64,000 bases of DNA from Cellulophaga sp. Hel_I_12 (lineage in GTDB: Bacteria; Bacteroidota; Bacteroidia; Flavobacteriales; Flavobacteriaceae), in assembly GCF_000799565.1 (NCBI RefSeq), contig NZ_JUHB01000001.1, positions 2,297,501-2,361,500 of the forward strand, given 5' to 3'. The stretch's first letter is position 1, and every line of letters starts with the position of its first letter. A program made the position numbers and the translations under genes. A model generated the notes under the pieces. That model worked only from the letters and a program-made list of their open reading frames with translations. It made no database searches and had not been told where the DNA came from. Below, piece after piece: positions 1-8,761 of the stretch.

Positions 1-80
1 AAGTAAAAACCATTGCATTTTGGGGTTTGTACAGCGGTAATGCCTTGATTGAAATTGCTGTACCATTCTTTAACATCTAA
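1..80 (+). CDS. 3' end of an unidentified gene (partial)
   Basis: Reading the third frame from base 3 gives 25 sense codons ending VKTIAFWGLYSG...VPFFNI and a TAA at 78-80. The fragment is hydrophobic with aromatic residues near the end, which would suit a membrane or outer-membrane strand, but it is too short to assign a family. It lies on the same strand as queD, 116 bases upstream of the QueD start. The 5' part is outside the window, so function is unknown. Confidence 0.45.
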   Translation, partial: VKTIAFWGLYSGNALIEIAVPFFNI

Positions 81-141
81 GAAAGTTATTTACGCTATGC
101 GCTTTATTGCGTTTTCTGCTCTTAAACTAAGGCAAAAATGA

Positions 142-149
142 TACTTTTG
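142..149 (+). promoter_or_regulatory. possible -7 promoter element before queD
   Basis: TACTTTTG matches the Bacteroidota -7 consensus TAnnTTTG. It lies 47 bases before the chosen QueD ATG, giving a leader of about 40 bases. I do not see a -33 TTG at the usual 17-23 base spacing; the nearest one upstream, at 107-109, is 32 bases away. The call is therefore weak. Confidence 0.3.
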
Positions 150-196
150 TACTTGAAAGGTTATAACGCCGATTGGTGTTTTTTAAGTCTGTAGGT

Positions 197-646
197 ATGA
201 GTAATATTAGAATTACGAAGCAATTTAATTTTGAAACTGGTCATGCTCTTTATGGCTACGATGGTAAATGCAGAAATGTACACGGCCACAGTTACAAACT
301 TTCGGTAACAGTTATTGGTAAGCCAATAATAGATACAAAGCATGTAAAATTAGGAATGGTGATTGATTTTAGCGATCTAAAAAAAATTGTCAAGGAAGAA
401 ATTGTTGATCAGTTTGATCACGCTACGGTATTTAATAAAAATACCCCTCATATTGAACTCGCTCAAGAATTAACCGATCGCGGTCATGAAGTTATTTTAG
501 CCAATTACCAGCCCACTAGTGAAAATATGGTCATTGATTTCGCCGCTCGAATTAAAGCGCGTTTACCTAAAAATATTGAATTACATTCCTTAAAACTGCA
601 AGAAACTGAAACTTCTTTTGCGGAATGGTATGCGAGTGATAATTAA
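197..646 (+). CDS. queD: 6-carboxytetrahydropterin synthase family protein (QueD/PTPS)
   Basis: This 149-residue protein belongs to the 6-pyruvoyl-tetrahydropterin synthase / QueD family, which converts dihydroneopterin triphosphate to 6-carboxytetrahydropterin for queuosine synthesis, or to a pterin in PTPS relatives. The zinc-binding histidines appear as a GHAL motif and CRNVHGHSY, where the Cys before HGH is the catalytic residue of the family. The conserved PTSEN segment and the late Glu (LQETETSF) are also present. The frame is open back to a TTG at 173, but I start at ATG 197 because conserved sequence begins directly after MSNI. The following LpxH gene is 78 bases downstream on the same strand. 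Which of the two family activities it has cannot be told from sequence alone. Confidence 0.88.
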   Translation: MSNIRITKQFNFETGHALYGYDGKCRNVHGHSYKLSVTVIGKPIIDTKHVKLGMVIDFSDLKKIVKEEIVDQFDHATVFNKNTPHIELAQELTDRGHEVILANYQPTSENMVIDFAARIKARLPKNIELHSLKLQETETSFAEWYASDN

Positions 647-650
647 AAGC

Positions 651-705
651 CCTCCTAACCTCGATACTTCGACTAACTTCGGCCGCGCTCAGCACAAGCG
701 GGGAA
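651..705 (+). repeat. possible relic of a flavobacterial intergenic repeat
   Basis: The short gap between queD and lpxH contains GC-richer sequence reading ...CTTCGACTAACTTCGGCCGCGCTCAGCACAAG..., which stands out from its AT-rich surroundings. It resembles the kind of dispersed intergenic repeat (CTTCGACTGCGCTCAG type) found in many flavobacterial genomes. No second copy occurs in this window, so the assignment rests on resemblance only. Confidence 0.3.
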
Positions 706-724
706 TTATTATCTTTACGTTCAA

Positions 725-1516
725 ATGATGACGATTAACATTCCTCAAGGTAAAAAAGTGTATTTCTCCAGTGATAACCACTTGGGAGCACCTACTATGG
801 AACAAAGCTACCCCCGCGAAAAGAAATTTATAGCTTGGTTAGATGAAGTTAAAGTAGATGCTGCTGCTATTTTTTTATTAGGTGATTTGTTCGATTTTTG
901 GATAGAATATAAAACGGTAGTTCCCAAAGGTTTTACTAGAACTTTAGGGAAATTAGCAGAAATAGCCGATTCAGGCATTCCCATTTATTTTTTTGTTGGC
1001 AATCATGATCTTTGGATGAATGGTTATTTTGAAGAAGAATTGGGCATTCCTGTTTTTCACGAACCTCAGCAATTTAAATTTATTGGAAGCTCTGAGCGGA
1101 GTAACCGTGAAAAAACTTTTTTTATAGGCCACGGTGATGGCTTAGGCCCCAATGACAAGGGTTATAAACGTATGAAGAAGGTATTTGTACATCCCCTTTC
1201 TAAATGGCTTTTTCGATGGTTACATCCTGATGTAGGCGTTCGCTTAGGGCAATATTTATCGGTAAAAAACAAATTAATTTCTGGCGATGAGGACGCTAAA
1301 TTTTTAGGCGAACAAAACGAGTGGCTCGTACACTATGCCAAACGAAAGCTAGAAACTAAACACTATGATTATTTTGTTTTCGGTCACAGGCATTTACCCC
1401 TTGAAATTGCTTTAAACGAAACGGCAACCTATATCAACTTAGGGGATTGGATTGGGTATTATACCTATGGCGTTTTTGATGGGGAAAAGCTGCATTTGGT
1501 AGCGTATAAGGGCTAA
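725..1516 (+). CDS. lpxH: UDP-2,3-diacylglucosamine diphosphatase (LpxH-type)
   Basis: This 263-residue protein is a calcineurin-like metallophosphoesterase. It most likely hydrolyses UDP-2,3-diacylglucosamine to lipid X and UMP in lipid A synthesis at the inner face of the membrane. The metal-binding motifs appear in order: SDNHLG (D-x-H), GDLFDFW, GNHDLW, GHGDGLG and, near the end, GHRHLP. The spacing and the FDFW after the GD motif fit LpxH rather than a general phosphatase. The start is ATG 725 or the adjacent ATG 728. Its stop codon directly abuts the stop of the convergent MFS gene, leaving no intergenic base. The lack of the extra domains of LpxG or LpxI supports LpxH. Confidence 0.85.
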   Translation: MMTINIPQGKKVYFSSDNHLGAPTMEQSYPREKKFIAWLDEVKVDAAAIFLLGDLFDFWIEYKTVVPKGFTRTLGKLAEIADSGIPIYFFVGNHDLWMNGYFEEELGIPVFHEPQQFKFIGSSERSNREKTFFIGHGDGLGPNDKGYKRMKKVFVHPLSKWLFRWLHPDVGVRLGQYLSVKNKLISGDEDAKFLGEQNEWLVHYAKRKLETKHYDYFVFGHRHLPLEIALNETATYINLGDWIGYYTYGVFDGEKLHLVAYKG

Positions 1517-2779
1517 TTACGCCCCTTCTCTTTCATGTTCCTCTACATCTCTTTGTAGGTCTAATTTTCTAAAGGTTGGAGACACAAATGCCGTTGTTCC
1601 TACCGTTAAAATAGTCATCACACCACCGAAAACTACAGCCGTTACCGTTCCCATTACTTTCGCAGTTAGGCCACTTTCAAAAGCACCTAATTCATTAGAA
1701 GACCCTACAAAAATAGAATTTACAGAGGCCACACGACCACGCATATGATCTGGTGTTTTTAATTGTAAAATAGTTTGGCGCACGATCATAGAAATACCAT
1801 CTAAAGCACCACTTACAAACAAAGCAGCAACGGATAACCAAAAATAGGTAGACAAACCAAAAACAATCATACACACCCCAAAACCGAAGATAGCCCACAA
1901 CAATTTTTTACCTGCGTTTTTGTGGAGTGGGAAACGTGTTGAAGCCAACATCATAATCGCTGCGCCTACAGCTGGTGCTGCTCTTAGTATCCCAAAACCT
2001 TCAGCACCGACATGTAAAATGTCTTGTGCGAAAATAGGCAATAAGGCCACTGCACCCCCAAACAAAACCGCCACCATGTCTAAGGTTAAGGCACCAAAAA
2101 CAGCTTTAGTACTGAATACAAATTTTAATCCTTCTTTTAAACTTTGTAGCACAGGTTCTCCAATTTTTGGATTTAAAATGGGTTTTCTTTCTATTCTGAA
2201 AAGTGTAAGTAATGCAACTATAGAAAACCCAACAATGACGCACATAGACCAATGCACTCCTATGAAACTAATAGAAAATCCTGCTAAAGCGGGTCCTAAA
2301 ACAGATGCAAATTGCCAAGTAGAACTGCTCCAAGTAGCTGCATTTGGGTATATTTTTTTGGGTACAATTAAAGCCACTAAAGAGAAAATTGTGGGGCCAA
2401 TAAATGACCGAACAATACCGCCTAAAAAAACTAAAAAGTAGATCGCATATAAGATTGTTCTAGTTTCTAAATCTACAACTAGGGAGGGTATTGTTATGAC
2501 AAACAATCCAATACTAATGACCGAAAATCCTAAAATACATTTGATTAAAAGACTTCGCTTTTCTTTTTGATCTACAATATGACCCGCAAATAAAGCCATA
2601 CCAACCGCCGGAATTACCTCCATTAAGCCAATAATACCCAAAGAAAGTGGGTCTTTAGTTAGCGAATATACTTGCCATTCAATGACAATAAATTGCATTG
2701 ACCAGGCAAATACCATGGCAAACCTTACCACTAAAAATATATTGAATTCTTTATACCGTAATGCCGCGTAAGGATCCAT
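1517..2779 (-). CDS. MFS transporter, EntS/MFS_3-like exporter
   Basis: This 420-residue protein has about twelve hydrophobic segments and the layout of the major facilitator superfamily. It looks closest to the MFS_3 / EntS-like exporters, which pump small hydrophobic compounds or siderophores out across the inner membrane. An IVDQKEKRSL motif after the second helix corresponds to the loop 2-3 signature of the superfamily, and a DGISMIVRQTILQLKTPDHMRGRVAS region in the second half is typical of this subgroup. The C-terminus is a short charged tail (RDVEEHEREGA). The gene is convergent with lpxH. A TACCTTTG -7-like element lies at 2804-2811 upstream. The substrate cannot be inferred. Confidence 0.8.
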   Translation of the reverse strand: MDPYAALRYKEFNIFLVVRFAMVFAWSMQFIVIEWQVYSLTKDPLSLGIIGLMEVIPAVGMALFAGHIVDQKEKRSLLIKCILGFSVISIGLFVITIPSLVVDLETRTILYAIYFLVFLGGIVRSFIGPTIFSLVALIVPKKIYPNAATWSSSTWQFASVLGPALAGFSISFIGVHWSMCVIVGFSIVALLTLFRIERKPILNPKIGEPVLQSLKEGLKFVFSTKAVFGALTLDMVAVLFGGAVALLPIFAQDILHVGAEGFGILRAAPAVGAAIMMLASTRFPLHKNAGKKLLWAIFGFGVCMIVFGLSTYFWLSVAALFVSGALDGISMIVRQTILQLKTPDHMRGRVASVNSIFVGSSNELGAFESGLTAKVMGTVTAVVFGGVMTILTVGTTAFVSPTFRKLDLQRDVEEHEREGA

Positions 2780-2987
2780 AAAACTTTGTCAAAAAATAAT
2801 TTTCAAAGGTAAGTAACAGGTGTTTCACTTGTATGGCATTTTGGGTAAAATATTGAATCGACTAATTTCGAATTTTAATTAACAAGATTTATCAATAGCC
2901 TTTGTAAATAAAAGACCTGCAAGGGCTATTGGCTATGATATATGGCTAAATTTAAAAGTAATAGCTTTAAAACTAGGTCATCAAGAT

Positions 2988-4466
2988 TTAAATTAGTTGA
3001 TCAACTGATTTGTAAAGACAATCCCTTACCTCTAAAAAATCTTCTTCATTATCTGCAATAGTCATCAGAATATCATTACTTTTTAATACTGTTGAACCTC
3101 CCGGACGAATATATTCTTTACCTCTTTTTATCATGACAATAAAAGCTGATTTTGGAAAATTCAAATCCACAATTCTCTTGTTTGATGCTTGTGAATTTGG
3201 TAATATTTCAAATTCTTGTAAAGATGATTTAGGAAGTTCTAAGGTTAATTGATCTAATTCAGTTAATTTCTTTTTATCCTCAGGTAAGCCCACATTCAAC
3301 CATTTTGCGATAATCGACAGGGTTGTTCCTTGGAAAAGTACGGAGGTCACTGAGATAAAAAATACAATATTAAAAATCATATTCGCCTTTTCGATTCCTG
3401 CTAATAGCGGGTATGTAGCAAATACTATGGGAACAGCACCACGCAAACCAACCCAAGATATATAAAACTTCCTTCTTAGTTTCATTTTAAAAAATAGCAA
3501 ACTTAGAAAAACACCTATAGGCCTAGCGACAATAATAAGGAAGGTTGAAATGAGAATTCCAACACCTATATATGGAACAATTTGAGAAGGAAAAACAAGC
3601 AAGCCTAGGGTAAGGAATAAAACAATTTGCATTAACCAAGCCAAACCATCAAACACTTTTAAGATGGTTACTTTGTGAATCAAATTTTGATTGCCTAAAT
3701 ACACCGCACAAATGTAAATAGCAAGAAACCCATTACCACCAACAAAATCAGTAGCAGAAAATGTAATGAACATTAATGCGATAGCCAATACTGGATAAAG
3801 ACCTTCAAAATCGAGCTTTAGTTTGTTTATGATTAACTTACTAAGCATTCCAAAACCAAAACCTGCAATACCGCCCAAGATCATTTGTTGAAGAAATAAA
3901 GGTACTATGGATGCGAAACTTTGATCTTGATGAACTACCAAGGTCAAAAAAGCAATAGTTAATACATAAGCCATGGGATCGTTACTTCCACTTTCTAACT
4001 CTAAAGTAGGTCTAAGGTTAGCCTTTAGGGCAAGACTTTTTGATCGAAGAATTGAAAATACTGCGGCTGCATCTGTAGAAGAAACAATAGATCCTAGTAA
4101 AAGACCCTCATAAATTGTAAAGTCGGTAATAAGCCACACAAAAACACCAACCGATAATGCTGTAAATAGAACGCCTAAAGTTGATAGTGCAATACCTTCT
4201 TTCAGCACAGGTTTAATAGAAGACCAATTGGTGTCAAGACCCCCTGAAAACAAAATAAAATTAAGCGCAACAATCCCAATAAATTGTGCAAGTTTTGGAT
4301 CGTTGAAATTAATACCTCCAATACCGTCAGAACCTGCCAACATCCCAATTGCCAAAAACAGCAGTAAAATTGGTACTCCAAATTTATGTGAAGTTTTACT
4401 TGCTATTATACTTGCAAGAAGCAATAAAGATCCTATTAATAGAATGTTTTCAATCGTTAAATTCAT
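2988..4466 (-). CDS. potassium/proton antiporter, NhaP2/CvrA type (CPA1 + TrkA-C)
   Basis: This 492-residue protein has an N-terminal Na+/H+ exchanger domain of about 380 residues with some twelve membrane segments. A cytoplasmic TrkA-C (RCK_C) domain follows at about residues 405-490, around the EYIRPGGSTVL...DILMTIAD segment. Conserved antiporter features include the SSTDAAAVFSIL stretch in the fifth helix region, ESGSNDPMAY with the ion-binding Asp, and WVGLRGAVPIV. This combination is that of NhaP2/CvrA, which extrudes K+ in exchange for H+ in pH and osmotic control. A hairpin at about 2893-2932 lies downstream but lacks a clear U tract. The gene lies 99 bases downstream of recJ on the same strand, so co-transcription is possible but not evident. 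Confidence 0.85.
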   Translation of the reverse strand: MNLTIENILLIGSLLLLASIIASKTSHKFGVPILLLFLAIGMLAGSDGIGGINFNDPKLAQFIGIVALNFILFSGGLDTNWSSIKPVLKEGIALSTLGVLFTALSVGVFVWLITDFTIYEGLLLGSIVSSTDAAAVFSILRSKSLALKANLRPTLELESGSNDPMAYVLTIAFLTLVVHQDQSFASIVPLFLQQMILGGIAGFGFGMLSKLIINKLKLDFEGLYPVLAIALMFITFSATDFVGGNGFLAIYICAVYLGNQNLIHKVTILKVFDGLAWLMQIVLFLTLGLLVFPSQIVPYIGVGILISTFLIIVARPIGVFLSLLFFKMKLRRKFYISWVGLRGAVPIVFATYPLLAGIEKANMIFNIVFFISVTSVLFQGTTLSIIAKWLNVGLPEDKKKLTELDQLTLELPKSSLQEFEILPNSQASNKRIVDLNFPKSAFIVMIKRGKEYIRPGGSTVLKSNDILMTIADNEEDFLEVRDCLYKSVDQLI

Positions 4467-4565
4467 TTACTTATGTCTAAAATTGTATCTATTCAAAGTT
4501 CTAATGTATTCTAAGCTCAAAGAACGCAACGTGTTCTTTATTTGTCCCGTCATTTAATAGGAAAC

Positions 4566-6257
4566 TTACTGCCTGATATCCTTAAGCTTCAATTGTAAAC
4601 TGATATTTCCTTTCCATTCGTTTTCATCAATGCAAAAAACAGCACTAAAGGGTTTTTGGCTGGTGATATGGGGTAGTTTATCACCTAAATTAAAACCAAT
4701 GGCATTGATGGGGCCATAATCGTTTTGAGAAACAGCACATTTTAAATGTTTTTCTTCTAGTCCTACTCCTTTGGCATAGCCCGAATCTTTGATATTTTCT
4801 GCCATAAAAACAGGCGACATATTCCCCGGCCCAAAAGGTGCAAATTGGTTGATAATACGCATTAATTTGGGGTTGATGTCTTTCAGCTCAATAAGGGTAT
4901 CCACCAAAATTTCAGGAATGAGCAAATTCGGGTCAATGGTTTCCGAAACTACTTTCTCGAACTGCTTTTTAAAATCTGCATATTGCGACTCCAAAAGTGT
5001 GAGTCCGGCTGCATACTTATGTCCGCCAAATTGCTCTATATAATCCGCACAGCCTTCTAAAGCATTGTACACATCAAAACCTTTTACAGAGCGTGCCGAA
5101 GCAGCTAATTTATCTCCACTTTTGGTGAAAACAAGGGTTGGTCGGTAATAAGTTTCGGTTAAGCGTGAAGCTACTATGCCGATAACACCTTTGTGCCAGG
5201 TATCTTTATACACTACAGATGTAAAGCCTTTTTCTTCGTTATGGGCTGTAATCTGAGTTAAAGCTTCCTGCGTAATTTCTTGATCTAAACCGCGCCGATC
5301 CAAATTAAATTTCTCAATTTCTGAGGCCAATTTTTTGGCTTTTTCTGGGTCTGTTTGTGTTAACAGATTTACAGCATATTGGCCATGTTCCATTCTCCCT
5401 GCGGCATTTATTCTAGGAGCGATGATAAAAACTACATCGGTAATGGTGAGTACCGTTTTCTTTATTTCATTGATAATCGCCTTAAAACCTGCCCTTGGAT
5501 TGCTGTTTATCACTTTTAAGCCATGGTAGGCTAACACTCTATTTTCTCCGGTTATGGGCACAATATCAGCACCGATAGCCGTTGCCACCAAGTCTAAATA
5601 CGGAATTAAATCAGTAATGGTATCTCCGTTTCTAGAGCCTAAAGCTTGAATTAATTTAAAACCTACACCGCAACCGCACAATTCATCATAAGGATAGGTA
5701 CAATCGCTCCTTTTTGGATCTAAAACAGCCACGGCATTGGGTAAAGAATCCCCAGGACGGTGGTGATCACAAATAATAAAGTCAATATTTTTTTCTTTGG
5801 CATAGGCTACCTTTTCAATGGCCTTTACACCGCAATCAAGGGCAATGATTAATGAAAAATTATTGTCTTCAGCAAAATCTATACCTTGGTACGATACCCC
5901 GTAGCCTTCTGAATATCGGTCTGGTATATAGGTCGCTACGTTAGGGTAAAAAGTCAATAAATACGAAGAAACCAAGGCTACAGCCGTTGTGCCATCCACA
6001 TCATAATCACCAAAAACTAAGATATTTTCTCCTGCAGCGATCGCGTTTTCAATGCGAGCCACAGCGATATCCATGTCTTTCATCAAAAAAGGATCATGCA
6101 AATGACCTAGTTCAGGTCTGAAAAATAGTTTTGCTTCTTCAAAAGTAGTAATTCCTCGTTGTACTAATAATTGCGCTATCAATGAATCAACACCCAAAGC
6201 TATCTCAAGGATTTTGACTTTTTCTTCTTCAGGTTTTGCCTTTATGGTCCAGCGCAT
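4566..6257 (-). CDS. recJ: single-stranded-DNA-specific exonuclease RecJ
   Basis: This 563-residue protein is a DHH/DHHA1 phosphoesterase of the RecJ type, a 5'-to-3' single-strand DNA exonuclease used in recombination and mismatch repair. The catalytic motifs are visible in order: FGDYDVDGTTA, ALDCGVK, CDHHRPGD (the DHH motif), LDLVATAIGADIV, and the DHHA1 glycine-rich segment FGGHKYAAGLTL. The C-terminal RecJ OB domain follows, with PFGPGNMSPVF. Length matches the family (about 560-580). The start at ATG 6257 is well placed because conserved sequence begins immediately. Upstream lies a palindromic repeat that separates it from the OsmC gene. Confidence 0.93.
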   Translation of the reverse strand: MRWTIKAKPEEEKVKILEIALGVDSLIAQLLVQRGITTFEEAKLFFRPELGHLHDPFLMKDMDIAVARIENAIAAGENILVFGDYDVDGTTAVALVSSYLLTFYPNVATYIPDRYSEGYGVSYQGIDFAEDNNFSLIIALDCGVKAIEKVAYAKEKNIDFIICDHHRPGDSLPNAVAVLDPKRSDCTYPYDELCGCGVGFKLIQALGSRNGDTITDLIPYLDLVATAIGADIVPITGENRVLAYHGLKVINSNPRAGFKAIINEIKKTVLTITDVVFIIAPRINAAGRMEHGQYAVNLLTQTDPEKAKKLASEIEKFNLDRRGLDQEITQEALTQITAHNEEKGFTSVVYKDTWHKGVIGIVASRLTETYYRPTLVFTKSGDKLAASARSVKGFDVYNALEGCADYIEQFGGHKYAAGLTLLESQYADFKKQFEKVVSETIDPNLLIPEILVDTLIELKDINPKLMRIINQFAPFGPGNMSPVFMAENIKDSGYAKGVGLEEKHLKCAVSQNDYGPINAIGFNLGDKLPHITSQKPFSAVFCIDENEWKGNISLQLKLKDIRQ

Positions 6258-6294
6258 TTAGTTGATATCTAATTTAATAGATTAAAATTGAATT

Positions 6295-6418
6295 TGTCAG
6301 TTCGAGTGATTTTCGGAACGCAGTGGAGAAAATTTTATCGAGAACCCTTTTTATTTGCCAGGGTTCTCGATAAAATTTCTTTTTCGCTATCACTTCAAAG
6401 AAATCACTCGAACTGACA
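6295..6418. repeat. nested palindromic intergenic repeat (REP-like)
   Basis: An 18-base perfect inverted repeat (6295-6312 with 6401-6418, left arm TGTCAGTTCGAGTGATTT) encloses a second inverted repeat of 17 perfect bases (6331-6347 with 6361-6377, AATTTTATCGAGAACCC). The whole 124-base unit can fold into one long hairpin. It lies between recJ and the OsmC gene, which are on the same strand. Dispersed elements of this style, with the GTCAGTTCGAGTG end, are common between genes in flavobacteria. No T tract follows, so it is more likely a mobile REP-type repeat than a simple terminator. Confidence 0.75.
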
Positions 6419-6486
6419 TATGTGATTTTTTGAACTTGAACTCCTTCATTTTCTTAACTAACGTGTGAACTTGAACTTGAAATTCA

Positions 6487-6918
6487 TTAATTTTTATGAT
6501 GAAAAAATGTCTTGATATCAAGCTCGGCAAACTGGCGAAACATTTCCATAACACCACAATATTTTTCAATAGATAAGTCAACCGCTCTTTGTAGTTTGTC
6601 TTCCTTTAAATTTGTGCCATGAAAGTGGTATTCAACGGCCACTTTATCGTAAAATTTTGGATGTTCATCTGTTAAGTTTGCTATCGTTTCAATATGAAAT
6701 TCATCGACATCTAACTTCATTTTTTTGATTAACGCAGCCACGTCTAGGCCTGAGCACCCTGCCAGTGAAGAAAGCATTAAGGCCTTAGGTCTAAAACCTT
6801 GTCCGTCACCACCATCTTCTTTCGCGATGTCTATTTTTAAACTATGCCCTGAAGGGTTGTTGCTTTCAAAGGTCATGTTCCCCAACCATTTGGTTGAAAT
6901 ATGATTTGTTGTACTCAT
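6487..6918 (-). CDS. OsmC family peroxiredoxin-like protein
   Basis: This 143-residue protein belongs to the OsmC/Ohr family of thiol-dependent peroxide reductases. The two family cysteines are present: Cys55 in SSLAGCSGLDV, and Cys121 in KYCGVMEMF. The N-terminal strand region (KWLGNMTFESNN) is of the YhfA-like OsmC subgroup. The frame is open to 7008, but ATG 6918 is chosen because family similarity begins at MSTTNHIS and upstream residues would overlap the divergent gene. It is divergent from an AhpD-like gene, with only 57 bases between the two starts, so the pair probably shares a control region. Confidence 0.85.
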   Translation of the reverse strand: MSTTNHISTKWLGNMTFESNNPSGHSLKIDIAKEDGGDGQGFRPKALMLSSLAGCSGLDVAALIKKMKLDVDEFHIETIANLTDEHPKFYDKVAVEYHFHGTNLKEDKLQRAVDLSIEKYCGVMEMFRQFAELDIKTFFHHKN

Positions 6919-6975
6919 AATTTTTCGTTTCTTGTAAAGGATTTCAATTCTCAAAAATACAAAACTAAAAGCATT

Positions 6976-7578
6976 ATGCCTCTTGTACAACCACTTGATT
7001 CTAACCATGATTCTGAAACAAAAGAACTTGCTGAATTTTTTAATGAAACATTAGGGTTTTGCCCTAATTCGGTCTTAACAATGCAACACAGACCCGCGAT
7101 TTCAAAAGCATTTATCAATTTGAATAAAGCGGTAATGACGAATGAAGGTCGTGTTACTTCTGCTTTAAAACGAATGATTGCTTGGGTAAGCAGTAATGCC
7201 ACTGGTTGCCGTTATTGCCAAGCACATGCAATTCGTGCAGCAGAACGCTACGGTGCAGCACAAGAACAACTAGATCATATTTGGGAATATAGAACTCACC
7301 CTGCCTTTTCTGAAGCTGAACGTGCCGCATTAGATTTTTCATTGCAAGCATCACAAGTACCAAATAGTGTAGATGCTGAAATTAAAGAACGTTTGTACAA
7401 ATATTGGGATGAAGGTGAAATTGTAGAAATGTTAGGCGTTATTTCTTTATTTGGGTATTTAAACCGATGGAATGATTCTATGGGAACTTCTATTGAAGAT
7501 GGTGCTGTAGAAAGTGGTGACCAATATTTAGGAAAACATGGCTGGGAGAAAGGGAAGCATGATGGCTCAAGGTATTAG
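6976..7578 (+). CDS. carboxymuconolactone decarboxylase / AhpD-like family protein
   Basis: This 200-residue protein belongs to the carboxymuconolactone decarboxylase-like superfamily, most like the peroxidase-related AhpD branch. The redox motif is clear: GCRYCQAH, with Cys78, Cys81 and His84, the CxxC-xx-H arrangement that carries thiol-disulphide exchange in AhpD. The protein is all helical in appearance and lacks a signal peptide, so a cytoplasmic role in peroxide or thiol defence is likely. ATG 6976 is chosen over the open frame back to 6901, which runs into the divergent OsmC gene. The divergent OsmC partner supports a redox role. The physiological substrate is unknown. Confidence 0.82.
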   Translation: MPLVQPLDSNHDSETKELAEFFNETLGFCPNSVLTMQHRPAISKAFINLNKAVMTNEGRVTSALKRMIAWVSSNATGCRYCQAHAIRAAERYGAAQEQLDHIWEYRTHPAFSEAERAALDFSLQASQVPNSVDAEIKERLYKYWDEGEIVEMLGVISLFGYLNRWNDSMGTSIEDGAVESGDQYLGKHGWEKGKHDGSRY

Positions 7579-7593
7579 TTACTTTGTTGATCA

Positions 7594-8724
7594 TCAAATT
7601 AAAAAAGTTTTCAATAAATAAATGGTTAGTATTCCCCAAAACGTACCTGTTGCCATACTTAAAATGGCCAATACAATAGCGTGTGGCATCCATTTTTTCT
7701 CGTAAGCAGCTGTTACTGCTGGTGCGGTAGCAATACCACCAACATTGGCCATACTAGCAATAGGCACCCAAGCCATATTTATGTTTAAAAATTTGGCTAA
7801 TAAAACCATAAAAATAAAATGACCAACCAACCAAATAGCTAAAAATCCTAAGAAATAAAAGTTAAAACCTAAAGTCGCAAATTGTAGTTTCAAGCCTAAA
7901 ACCGCCATCACAACTATAATAAGAATGGCACCGAATTTTAAAGCAAATTTAAAATTCCATGGCTTTATAAAATTACTTAACAAAAGACCTAATATAGAAA
8001 GCATCACAATTTTAACCACAAAACTTTCAATTAAAAAATTTGAGAGAAAAACAGTCGCTAATAAAATGGTAAAACCTAAAAGAGGTTTTATTTTTTTGCC
8101 TTTTTCCTCACGAATATCCTCGGGCATTAAAAGGTTGGTGATTTTAAACTTTTTATTCAAAAAATTGCTTTTTTTAATGGTTTGAAACATTAAAATAGTC
8201 CAAATATTGACCAAAATATTATCCATCACTAGAACAGATAAAAAAATGTTTTCGGGGCATTCTACCAATTCTTTTAAAACTAATTGACTTGTACTTCCGC
8301 CAATCCAGCTCCCTACAATAGGCGGAATTCCTTTCCAATATTCTTGATGCACTAAGGTTTCTGAAACTAAATCAGAGGATAAAAAAAAGATGGCGAGTAC
8401 AACGGGGAAAATTGCAATAAACATAGAGCCACCTGCAAAAAGCACAATAGGTTTCCAGCCAATAGCTTTTAACTGAGATAGTGACAAACTGCTCATGACC
8501 GCAATAATAGCTAAAGGAATAAAGTAGTCTTTAGAGAAATTATGAATACTTGCCTGTGAATAATCTACTTGTAACACTAAAGAAATGATGGCAGGAATTA
8601 TATAGGCCAGTAAAATTGCTGGAACCCAATCAAACAAAGACTTGATATGCTTATTTTCCCATCGATCTAAATAATAAACTACAATGACCGTAAAAACAGC
8701 GATACCCCAAGGTGCTAACTCCAT
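7594..8724 (-). CDS. DUF819 family integral membrane protein
   Basis: This 376-residue polytopic membrane protein has about ten hydrophobic segments and matches the DUF819 (YjcL-like) family. Recognisable stretches include PAILLAYIIPAI near the N-terminus, PPIVGSWIGGSTSQLVLKE in the middle and MANVGGIATAPAVTAAYEKKWMPHAI near the C-terminus. The two halves contain similar glycine-rich re-entrant-like segments, as in secondary transporters, but no substrate is established for the family. Its stop is 15 bases from that of the convergent AhpD-like gene. The HopJ gene lies 37 bases upstream on the same strand, so the two may be co-transcribed. Confidence 0.82.
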   Translation of the reverse strand: MELAPWGIAVFTVIVVYYLDRWENKHIKSLFDWVPAILLAYIIPAIISLVLQVDYSQASIHNFSKDYFIPLAIIAVMSSLSLSQLKAIGWKPIVLFAGGSMFIAIFPVVLAIFFLSSDLVSETLVHQEYWKGIPPIVGSWIGGSTSQLVLKELVECPENIFLSVLVMDNILVNIWTILMFQTIKKSNFLNKKFKITNLLMPEDIREEKGKKIKPLLGFTILLATVFLSNFLIESFVVKIVMLSILGLLLSNFIKPWNFKFALKFGAILIIVVMAVLGLKLQFATLGFNFYFLGFLAIWLVGHFIFMVLLAKFLNINMAWVPIASMANVGGIATAPAVTAAYEKKWMPHAIVLAILSMATGTFWGILTIYLLKTFLI

Positions 8725-8761
8725 AGGTTCAATGTAAGCTTTTTTCTTTTAGCTTTTATAC

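Noticed and set aside
1920..2441. 173-codon plus-strand reading frame inside the MFS gene
   Set aside because: It is antisense to a clear membrane transporter, and its product (rich in Pro, Thr and Lys) has no recognisable family.
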